Below, in pieces: positions 1 to 6,072 of a stretch of DNA of 64,000 bases. Numbering within the stretch: the stretch's first letter is position 1; each line of letters starts with the position of its first letter. The translations under genes were made by a program, and so were the position numbers. This DNA is from Streptomyces gardneri (GTDB lineage Bacteria > Actinomycetota > Actinomycetes > Streptomycetales > Streptomycetaceae), in NCBI RefSeq assembly GCF_006539185.1, contig NZ_BJMN01000003.1:1-64000 (forward strand). Direction: 5' to 3'. The notes beneath the pieces are model-generated. The model saw only the letters and a program-made list of their open reading frames with translations. It made no database searches and was not told the origin of the DNA.

Positions 1-85
1 GAGCCGAGCCGAGCCGAGCCGAGCCGAGCCGAGCCGAGCCGAGCCGAGCCGAGCCGAGCCGAGCCGAGCCGAGACGAGACGAGAC
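1..85. repeat. GAGCC pentanucleotide array
   Basis: Fourteen perfect tandem copies of GAGCC are followed by three copies of the variant GAGAC. The array is cut by the window edge, so its true length is unknown. It lies just beyond the stop codon of the VOC gene and is non-coding as far as can be seen. Such simple repeats expand and contract by slippage. Confidence 0.95.
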
Positions 86-99
86 GGTCTGAACGGGGG

Positions 100-540
100 T
101 CAGTTCAACTGCTCGGCCAGTCCGACGACGATGCCCTCGGGTCCACGGACGTAGCAGAGCCGGTAGTTGTCCTCGTACTGGGCCAGCTCGCCGACGAGTT
201 CGGCGCCGTGGGCGCGCAGGCGGGCGACGACGTCCTCGATGTCGTCGACGGCGAACATGACGCGACGGATGCCGAGCGTGTTCGCCGGAGCGTCCTTCGG
301 CCCGGCACCGACCGCCTTCGGCGTGTGGAACATCGCCAGCTCGATCCGTCCGTGGCCGTCCGGCGTCCGCAGCGTGGCGACGTCCTGCCGGACGTCGTCG
401 ATCCCGATGACCCGCTCGACCCAGCGTCCCTCGACGGGCATCCTGCCCTCCAGCTCCATGCCGAGTTCGACGAAGAACGCGATGACGGCGTCGAGGTCGT
501 CGACGACGATGAGGACGTTGTCCATCCGCCGGATCGTCAT
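100..540 (-). CDS. VOC (glyoxalase/bleomycin-resistance fold) protein
   Basis: A 146-aa cytoplasmic protein of the vicinal-oxygen-chelate superfamily. It has two beta-alpha-beta-beta-beta modules: the first begins MTIRRMDNVLIVVDDLDAVIAFF and the second LGIRRVMFAVDDIEDVVARLRAHG (both described here only in part; residues about 1-55 and 75-146). Family members are metal-dependent lyases, isomerases, dioxygenases or drug-binding proteins, and the substrate cannot be told from sequence. I chose the ATG at 540 because GAGGAG lies just upstream; an open extension to 585 has no such site. It is a single gene with no functional neighbour. Confidence 0.85.
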   Translation of the reverse strand: MTIRRMDNVLIVVDDLDAVIAFFVELGMELEGRMPVEGRWVERVIGIDDVRQDVATLRTPDGHGRIELAMFHTPKAVGAGPKDAPANTLGIRRVMFAVDDIEDVVARLRAHGAELVGELAQYEDNYRLCYVRGPEGIVVGLAEQLN

Positions 541-640
541 GGTGTGTCTCCTCGGGTAGGGGTGTACGAGCCACGATGGCCGCACACGCCGGGGAAACGG
601 GGCCGACGGGCCGCTTCCCTCCGAGAACCGACCGAACCGA

Positions 641-700
641 CGAGAGCCGACGAGAGCCGACGAGAGCCGATGAGAGCGGAGGAGAGCCGACGAGAGCCGC
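641..700. repeat. Decamer tandem repeat CGAGAGCCGA
   Basis: Six consecutive 10-bp units of CGAGAGCCGA. The first three are identical and the rest carry one or two changes. The array lies in the non-coding stretch upstream of the VOC gene. Its core, GAGCC-like, resembles the array at 1-85, which suggests local slippage-prone sequence and not a protein-binding array. Confidence 0.85.
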
Positions 701-725
701 TCGACAACGGCAGCGGAAAAGGAGC

Positions 726-756
726 GGGTCCGGGGGCGTAGCCTGCCCCCGGACCC
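726..756 (-). terminator. Hairpin downstream of the permuted tRNA pair
   Basis: A perfect 12-bp inverted repeat (GGGTCCGGGGGC and its complement) with a 7-nt loop. On the minus strand it lies about 60 nt beyond the last tRNA half and before the VOC gene. It therefore probably ends the transcript of the permuted tRNA unit. No U-tract is present, as is usual for Streptomyces. Confidence 0.65.
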
Positions 757-815
757 TGTCGATGCCGCTCACATCACACGCCGGCACACTTGAGGACCCG
801 GGTCATTCGTCATTG

Positions 816-884
816 CGTCGCGTCCTGCCGTTGGACCACCGCCGATCGAGCTCGGCGGACCAGATTCGAACTGGCATTTCGACG
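816..884 (-). tRNA. Circularly permuted tRNA-like gene B
   Basis: Read on the minus strand, the 3' half comes first: anticodon-stem strand CGTCG (884-880), variable loop AAAT, T-arm GCCAG-TTCGAAT-CTGGT (875-859) and 3' acceptor CCGCCGA (858-852). A 6-nt spacer (851-846) follows. The 5' half comes next: acceptor TCGGCGG (845-839), TG, D-arm GTCC-AACGGCA-GGAC (836-822), G26 and anticodon-stem strand CGACG (820-816). Joining the halves in tRNA order gives a full cloverleaf: acceptor 7/7 pairs, D-stem 4/4, anticodon stem 5/5, T-stem 5/5 with one G-U. The invariant nucleotides U8, A14, G18G19, A21 and T54-T55-C56 are present, and A15 and U48 form the expected Levitt pair across the two halves. CCA is not encoded. 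The anticodon loop cannot be assigned: neither flank supplies a 7-nt loop with U33. Confidence 0.85.
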
Positions 885-960
885 CACCAGGGCCCGGGCC
901 CGGTCGATCCGGCGATGAGCGGCGCATGCTGAGTCTGGAGCAATAGTCTGAGATTGACCG

Positions 961-1034
961 CGGTCTGCCTCTGCCTGCTTGGGCCATCCCGGCAGGAAGT
1001 GCCGGGAGGAGGACTCGAACCTCCACTGGAACCG
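961..1034 (-). tRNA. Circularly permuted tRNA-like gene A
   Basis: Same reversed layout as gene B, lying upstream of it on the minus strand. The 3' half is anticodon-stem strand CGGTT (1034-1030), variable loop CCAGT, T-arm GGAGG-TTCGAGT-CCTCC (1024-1008) and acceptor TCCCGGC (1007-1001). A 7-nt spacer (1000-994, including discriminator A) follows. The 5' half is acceptor GCCGGGA (993-987), TG, a D-arm starting GCCC (984-981) with G18G19 in its loop, A26 and anticodon-stem strand GACCG (965-961). Acceptor pairing is 7/7, T-stem 5/5 and anticodon stem 5/5 with one G-U. The D-stem is three pairs plus a C-A mismatch, which is weaker than in gene B. A15 and U48 again pair across halves. U33 is again missing from every simple join, so anticodon identity is unresolved. 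Confidence 0.8.
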
Positions 1035-1080
1035 CGGATGTCACGACAAGGCTCAGCTTCAGCTTTGCGCTCCTCGCGCA

Positions 1081-1105
1081 CCCCGGCCGCATGCCGCGAC
1101 CGGGG
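1081..1105 (-). terminator. Hairpin between the upstream gene and the permuted tRNA pair
   Basis: Inverted repeat with CCCCGG and CCGGGG arms and further pairing inside, starting 17 nt after the stop codon of the minus-strand gene at 1122-1856. It most likely ends that gene's transcript and separates it from the tRNA-like pair that follows. Confidence 0.5.
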
Positions 1106-1121
1106 AGTCTGTGTGTCCCGG

Positions 1122-1856
1122 CTACCCGAAGAGGTAGCCGAAGACGGCGTCGCCGACCCGCTGGTCGGTGACCTCGGCGCTGTTCGCCTCCTCGCGGGCG
1201 AACTTCACCGCCTGCTGGAGCTTCTCCACCCGCTCAAGCAGCTCGTTGACCCGCCGGGCCGGCAGCGCGCCCGAGAACTTCACCGTGGTCCAGTAACCGA
1301 CCGGCACGTCCTCGTAGTACACGTCGACCTGCGCCGGGTGCTTGTCCGTCGCCTCCGCCTTGACGTGGTTGCGCGGCACCTTCTTCGTCCGGACTGTGCG
1401 GACGACCTCGGTCTTCCACGCGTCGGTGGACGGGTCCTGCGTCCACGACTCGGCGGCGTCGAGGACGGGAAGCTTGCGGACGAAGGTGTTGATGTCCGTC
1501 AGCTGCTTCTCCAGGAACAGGAGATAGGCGACGGGCACCTGCCCCACGAGCACGCGTCCGTCGACGGTGATGTCGGCGCGCGCCGCGCAGTTCGCCCAGT
1601 CCTTGGTGGCCGTCACATCGAAGAGCCGGGTCAGCGCCCGCGCGGTGTCCCGCAGCACGTCCTCGGCCTTCACCTGCACGAGCGTCGACTCGGGCGGCAG
1701 CTGCTCACCCTCCTCGTCCTTCGGCTGGTAGGTACGGGAGATCCCGGCGAGCAACGCGGGCTTCTGCAGACCGTGATGCGCCGTCGTCAGGTCCTGGTGA
1801 GCCCGGGACTTGACGCCCTTCTCCACTGCGATGATCTGATTGAGTTTCGTTGCCAC
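1122..1856 (-). CDS. Conserved actinobacterial protein of unknown function
   Basis: A 244-aa soluble protein starting VATKLNQIIAVEKGVK at a GTG with AAGG eight to twelve bases upstream. It has no signal peptide or membrane segment. The composition is mixed alpha and beta, with a Lys/Arg-rich stretch (VRTKKVPRNHVKAEATDKH) near residue 155 and a helical C-terminus (LLERVEKLQQAVKFAREEA, then a short tail). I recognise the type as a widespread Streptomyces hypothetical family but know no function for it. It precedes the permuted tRNA pair on the same strand, separated by a hairpin, so a functional link is possible but unproven. Confidence 0.85.
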   Translation of the reverse strand: MATKLNQIIAVEKGVKSRAHQDLTTAHHGLQKPALLAGISRTYQPKDEEGEQLPPESTLVQVKAEDVLRDTARALTRLFDVTATKDWANCAARADITVDGRVLVGQVPVAYLLFLEKQLTDINTFVRKLPVLDAAESWTQDPSTDAWKTEVVRTVRTKKVPRNHVKAEATDKHPAQVDVYYEDVPVGYWTTVKFSGALPARRVNELLERVEKLQQAVKFAREEANSAEVTDQRVGDAVFGYLFG

Positions 1857-2025
1857 GTCGGCGACCTTAGTGCGGCGGACGATGCCGTATCGAATGATTT
1901 TCTGCCCGGAGGTCTCTCCGGGTCGGAGCCTCTCTGAGCTGCGCGGATGGGGCCGGCCGGGGTATGCGATCATGCGGAGGCCCCGCAAGAGGGGCAGAGA
2001 ACGCACGGGGTTTGAGGGGTAGTTC

Positions 2026-3111
2026 GTGGACAAGGGTGGGGAGCGCGGCGGTTCGTCCGTACCGGACGAGGCATGGGAGGAGTTCCTGCGCAGCGCGGCC
2101 GACGGTGCGGGGGACGCGCCGACGGAGCCGTCGGCGCGGGCCCGCGAGGTGGCGGGCCGGCTGGGGACGGAGCCCGCGGAGCCGACGCCGTGGCGTGCGC
2201 ACACTCCCGCCCGGCCGCGGCGGAAGAAGGGCTGGTACGTCGCCGGCTTCGTGGCCTCGCTGGCCCTCCTGGTCGTGGCGGTGGACCCAGGGGGCATCGT
2301 CGGCTGGTCCGACGGCAAGGGCCCGGCGGGGGAGCCCCTGGCACAGGAGTCGCAGCGACCGCGGGAGGCACCGGCCGACGAGCCGGGCGGGCGGGCCACA
2401 CTCGCCGACCCCTTCCGGGGGTCCCCTGCGGCGCGCTGGGCGAACGGCTCGGCGGGGATCACCGTCCCGGCCGCCAAGGCGACCGGGTGGATGACGGAGG
2501 CGGAGGTGCGGCAGGCGCTCGCACGGACACGCGACTTCCTCGCGGCGTCCAACCTGGATCGGACCGTGCTGCGAGGTGGACGTCCGGAGAAGGCGATCAC
2601 CTTGATGAACCCGGAGCAGGAGAGTGCCAGGACCTTCGTGTCGACCGCGCTGAGCGCACCCGACGAGGACAACGACCCGCTGGTGCTCTTCAGCCGTTTC
2701 GACCCGGCGCAGGCGCGCCTGGTCGGGGACGTGGTGAAGGCCCGCGGACGGATCACGTTCCGGGAGGGGAAGCGCGGGGCCCTCGAGGTGACGGCCGACG
2801 TCACCTACGTGTACCCGGTCGCACCGGCGGGCGGCGGCGACGAGGTCGTGCGCACCATCGTGCGGCGGGAGACGGTGGTCAGCTGGGACGACCCGGAGAA
2901 GGTGATCACCAAGGCAGGAACGTTCAGTCTTCTCTCGTACAAGACCGACATGACCAACGGCGGTTGCGGCGAGACGAACGGATTCTTCAGGCCGGTGTTC
3001 GGCGGCGGTTCGGACTCCGGAACGGACGAGGACCGGAAGGTCGATCCGTACGACCGCAGCAAGGCGATGGGGAAGGCGCACGGGGGCTGCGGGACCGCGA
3101 CACGGTCGTAG
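2026..3111 (+). CDS. Membrane-anchored hypothetical protein
   Basis: A 361-aa protein. An acidic cytoplasmic N-terminus (residues 1-65, including WEEFLRSAADGAG) is followed by one transmembrane segment (about 70-86, YVAGFVASLALLVVAV) and a large extracellular domain of about 270 residues. The extracellular part contains FVSTALSAPDEDNDPLVLFSR-type sequence and ends in a Gly/Cys-containing tail (GGCGTATRS). The first 30 residues resemble the N-termini of Streptomyces SCO-type single-pass hypotheticals. No enzyme motif is visible. GTG start at 2026; divergent from the gene at 1122-1856. Confidence 0.8.
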   Translation: MDKGGERGGSSVPDEAWEEFLRSAADGAGDAPTEPSARAREVAGRLGTEPAEPTPWRAHTPARPRRKKGWYVAGFVASLALLVVAVDPGGIVGWSDGKGPAGEPLAQESQRPREAPADEPGGRATLADPFRGSPAARWANGSAGITVPAAKATGWMTEAEVRQALARTRDFLAASNLDRTVLRGGRPEKAITLMNPEQESARTFVSTALSAPDEDNDPLVLFSRFDPAQARLVGDVVKARGRITFREGKRGALEVTADVTYVYPVAPAGGGDEVVRTIVRRETVVSWDDPEKVITKAGTFSLLSYKTDMTNGGCGETNGFFRPVFGGGSDSGTDEDRKVDPYDRSKAMGKAHGGCGTATRS

Positions 3112-3224
3112 CCGGAGCGGACGCGCCATGGCGTGACAGGAAGGCCGGCAGGCCTCGGGTGCCCCTTTGCCGGTTCGGCAACAGAAGTGGCGTGACCGGG
3201 GAACGGTCGGCGACCGTGGGGCGC

Positions 3225-3905
3225 ATGACCGAAGACATCACAGCGAAATCGCCGAGCTCGGACATCTTCTCTGCCGGTGACGGATACCTCGGAGACCCGG
3301 CGGTGCGGGCGGAATGGGACAACCGGTACGCCGACCGCGGGCAACTGTGGAGCGGGCAGCCCAACGGCGCACTCGTGGCCGAGGTCGCCGGGCTCACCCC
3401 CGGGCGGGTGCTCGACGTCGGTTGCGGCGAGGGCGCGGACGCCGTCTGGCTGGCGCGCGGCGGCTGGGACGTGACCGCACTCGAGGTCTCGGGCGTGGCG
3501 CTGGAACGGGCGACCGGGCATGCGCGGGACGCCGACGTCGACGTCCGCTGGGTGCACGCCGCGCTGACGGAGGCGGGGCTCGCGCCGGCCTCCTTCGACC
3601 TGGTCTCCGCGCAGTACCCGGCCCTGCTGCGTACCCCCGAGGCCGCGGCCGAGCGGGCGCTGCTCGCGGCCGTCGCGCCCGGTGGGGTGCTGCTGCTCGT
3701 CCACCACGCGGGGATGGAGGCCCGGGACGCGGACGAGAGCGGCTTCGACCCGGCCGACTACGTCTGGCCGTCGATGGTCACCGCGCAGCTCACCGACGAC
3801 TGGGTGGTGGAGGTGGACGAGCAGCGGCCGCGCGTCGCCCCCGACGGCGGCGCCGGCGCGCACCACACCGACGACGTGGTGCTGCGGGCCCGCCGACTGC
3901 GCTGA
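3225..3905 (+). CDS. Class I SAM-dependent methyltransferase
   Basis: A 226-aa cytoplasmic enzyme expected to transfer a methyl group from S-adenosylmethionine to an unknown acceptor. Motif I, VLDVGCGEGADAVWLA (residues about 63-78), is the SAM-binding loop. VTALEVSGVALERA follows as motif II with the acidic residue, and FDLVSAQYPALL as motif IV. The protein resembles small tellurite-resistance/thiopurine-type methyltransferases with the N-terminal pattern EWDNRYADRGQLWSGQPN. The ATG at 3225 is the first start after the upstream gene and gives the family's usual length. Confidence 0.88.
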   Translation: MTEDITAKSPSSDIFSAGDGYLGDPAVRAEWDNRYADRGQLWSGQPNGALVAEVAGLTPGRVLDVGCGEGADAVWLARGGWDVTALEVSGVALERATGHARDADVDVRWVHAALTEAGLAPASFDLVSAQYPALLRTPEAAAERALLAAVAPGGVLLLVHHAGMEARDADESGFDPADYVWPSMVTAQLTDDWVVEVDEQRPRVAPDGGAGAHHTDDVVLRARRLR

Positions 3906-3957
3906 GCGCCCGGGGTTCGCCGGGCACCCGTGGTGGCCGCAGGGGCGATCGGTGATC

Positions 3958-4494
3958 TCAGTACGTGTGTCCCACGTGCGCGAGGGCCTGCTTCAGGAGC
4001 ACCCCGCGGCCGCCCGGCATCTCGCTCTGCACCGCGGGGGAGGCCGCCTCCTGCGGGCTGAACCAGACCAGGTCCAGGGCGTCCTGGCGGGGGCGGCAGT
4101 CGCCGGCCACGGGCACGATGTAGGCCAGGGACACCGCGTGCTGGCGCGGGTCGTGGTAGGGGGTGATGCCTGCCGTCGGGAAGTACTCGGCGACGGTGAA
4201 GGGCTGCAGTGAGGCGGGGACACGCGGCAGCGCCACCGGACCGAGGTCCTTCTCCAGGTGGCGGAGGAGCGCGTCGCGGACTCTCTCGTGCTGCATCACA
4301 CGGCCGGACACCAGGGTCCGGCTGATGGTCCCGTCCGCGCCGATCCGCAGGAGCAGCCCGATGCTCGTGACCTCGCCGCTGTCGTCCACGCGCACGGGCA
4401 CGGCTTCGACGTACAGGATCGGCATCTGGGCCCGGGCCGTGTTCAGCTCGTCCGTGGTCAGCCAGCCGGGCGTGGTCTCAGTCATGTCAGACAT
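3958..4494 (-). CDS. NUDIX-like DUF4916 family protein
   Basis: A 178-aa cytoplasmic protein with a NUDIX-type fold: a first beta-strand region PILYVEAVPVRVDDSGE, a partly matching Nudix-box helix RVRDALLRHLEKDLGP, and a C-terminal segment DALDLVWFSPQEAA. The canonical GX5EX7REUXEEXGU box is only partly conserved, so catalytic activity on nucleoside diphosphate-type substrates is uncertain. ATG at 4494, with a second ATG nine bases later as an alternative start. It converges with the methyltransferase gene. Confidence 0.75.
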   Translation of the reverse strand: MSDMTETTPGWLTTDELNTARAQMPILYVEAVPVRVDDSGEVTSIGLLLRIGADGTISRTLVSGRVMQHERVRDALLRHLEKDLGPVALPRVPASLQPFTVAEYFPTAGITPYHDPRQHAVSLAYIVPVAGDCRPRQDALDLVWFSPQEAASPAVQSEMPGGRGVLLKQALAHVGHTY

Positions 4495-4647
4495 CGCTTG
4501 ATCATACTTACCTGACGGCCTTTCGGCCCAGATCGCGTGTCTGCCAGCCGGGTGGGAATCCGCATCGTCCGCGGCCGTGCACGTACTCGGACGGAACTGA
4601 GTATCAGGACTCTGACGGGTGTTCGGGCGGGCCGGAACACTGGAGCC

Positions 4648-5040
4648 ATGAGCACAGGACAGCAGAGAAGAACCTTCCAGGTGTGGGCCGGCGTGGCGTT
4701 GGCGGCGGTGGCGATGGCGGCGTGGGCCGCCTGGCTGGGCTGGGACCAGCACCGCGATGTGCACCCCGACGGTTCGACCACCGGCCCGTACGAGGCGTGG
4801 CAGGTGGTCGGCCTTGGGCTGACGCTGCTGGCTCCGGTCTGCTGGGCGGCGTTCCGGGGGTACGCCGTGGCCGGGGTGGTCGGCACGACCGCGGGCCTGA
4901 CCGTTGCCGCCTTCTACGACTGGTCGGACGACGCCAGCGGCCTCTTCGTGATCGGCACGATTCTGGTGATGATCGGGACCCTGGCCGTCACGAGTGCCGT
5001 CGCGCTCCTGGCCACCGCCTTGAAGCGCAAAGGCGAGTGA
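4648..5040 (+). CDS. Small four-helix membrane protein
   Basis: A 130-aa integral membrane protein with about four transmembrane helices: residues 12-32, 52-70, 72-90 and 98-123. A charged loop, DQHRDVHPDGSTTGPYEAW, lies between helices 1 and 2, and the tail is basic (LKRKGE). No transport or enzyme motif is visible. It lies 56 bases upstream of the next gene on the same strand, so the two may be cotranscribed. Confidence 0.8.
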   Translation: MSTGQQRRTFQVWAGVALAAVAMAAWAAWLGWDQHRDVHPDGSTTGPYEAWQVVGLGLTLLAPVCWAAFRGYAVAGVVGTTAGLTVAAFYDWSDDASGLFVIGTILVMIGTLAVTSAVALLATALKRKGE

Positions 5041-5095
5041 CATCATGACCGGCGGGAACGTCGTCGTCCGGCGACGCGAGGAAGGGTGACCGAGC

Positions 5096-5764
5096 GTGGC
5101 CGAGGGCCGGATGACGTACAACGTGCGGTACGGGACGTCCTGGCCGGTCGTCGTCCGTCGAGGCGACGGCGCGGGCCGCGAAGGGGACATCGCGATCGGG
5201 CTGCTCTGCCGCGTGTCGGACGGCCGGGGCGAGGCCGCGGACTCCTCCGCCCGCACCTTCGACGTCGTCGGTGAGGGGCAGACCGCGATAGCCCGGGTGA
5301 CGACCGAACAGACCGGCTCGCGCATCAGCGGACGCCCGGCCGTCTACCGCGTCGACGACCCGTACGGCGCCCCGCTCGGCCGGATCACCTACCGGCGCGG
5401 ACGCGCTCTGCGCGGCGCCCGCGCGCGCTGGACCGTCGAGTCGGTGACCGGACAGTCGGTGCGCGGCTTCCGCGGGCGCCTGTTCTGGTGGGCGGTGTGG
5501 TGGCCCGTCGGCCTGCCCGTGAGCCTGCTGTGGCTGATCCTGTCCCTGCTGGGCGAGGGCGACGATGCCTTCGGCAAGCCGCGCAGGGTGATCTGGCGCG
5601 ACTCCTCACGCCGGGCGCACCTCGTCTTCCGAGGGGTCGCGGACGAGTACCGCGTCCTCGACGGGAGTTGGGACCCCAGGCTGGTGGCCGCGCTGCTCGG
5701 ACTCCACCAGTCGTACGACCCGTCGGAAGGCAGCGGCGCGAACGGCTGGTACGCCTCGTCCTGA
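5096..5764 (+). CDS. Hypothetical protein with a hydrophobic hairpin
   Basis: A 222-aa protein with a soluble beta-rich N-terminal domain (residues 1-120). A hydrophobic, Trp-rich stretch follows (about 126-152, LFWWAVWWPVGLPVSLLWLI) that could form one long or two short membrane helices, then a charged C-terminus. I do not recognise the family. GTG start at 5096. Its position 56 bases after the small membrane protein gene suggests an operon. Confidence 0.75.
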   Translation: MAEGRMTYNVRYGTSWPVVVRRGDGAGREGDIAIGLLCRVSDGRGEAADSSARTFDVVGEGQTAIARVTTEQTGSRISGRPAVYRVDDPYGAPLGRITYRRGRALRGARARWTVESVTGQSVRGFRGRLFWWAVWWPVGLPVSLLWLILSLLGEGDDAFGKPRRVIWRDSSRRAHLVFRGVADEYRVLDGSWDPRLVAALLGLHQSYDPSEGSGANGWYASS

Positions 5765-5825
5765 GGCCGCGGTCGAGGAGGACGCGTGGGTCGGTCCTGA
5801 ATCCCGCAATGCAGGTGGTGGCGTG

Positions 5826-6045
5826 ACCCCGTGCGCATCGGGCTCCGGCGCGGACTGGCGCTACGGCGCCCACGGACCGAACCCCTTCATCTCCTTCGCG
5901 GCGTACCCCGTCCCCGCGACGACCCCCTGCTCCGAGTGGAGTCCTTGAGTGGTGGGCCTCCCGGCGCGGACGCAGGCTGGCGTACGCCGACCTCGCCGGA
6001 CATGCGGTGGGCGGCCACGCCCTCGTGCCCCGGCACCCCGAGTGA
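5826..6045 (+). pseudogene. Gene remnants, two disrupted coding pieces
   Basis: Two short open stretches have the strong GC-rich third-position bias of real Streptomyces genes but no start or partner. The first (5826-5948) reads about 40 codons with WRYGAHGPNPFISFAAY and ends in TGA. The second (about 5949-6045, another frame) reads about 32 codons ending LVPRHPE. They look like the decayed 3' end of one or two genes upstream of the hydrolase pair. The family is not recognised. Confidence 0.4.
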
Positions 6046-6072
6046 CCGGGGCCGTCCGAGAGACGGGATGAC

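Noticed and set aside
1..85. CRISPR-like array
   Set aside because: The units are five bases with no spacers; this is a simple tandem repeat.
935..960. A group I intron remnant beside permuted tRNA A (CTCAGACTATTG resembles a P7-type strand)
   Set aside because: The whole unit is only about 320 bases and no partner core elements could be found, so a ribozyme cannot be supported.
1001..1088. A conventional tRNA from GCCGGGG (1088) to TCCCGGC (1001) on the minus strand
   Set aside because: The acceptor strands pair, but the 5' part has no canonical D-arm (no A14, no G18G19) and no proper anticodon stem, and GCCGGGG is part of the hairpin at 1081-1105. The permuted reading is far better.
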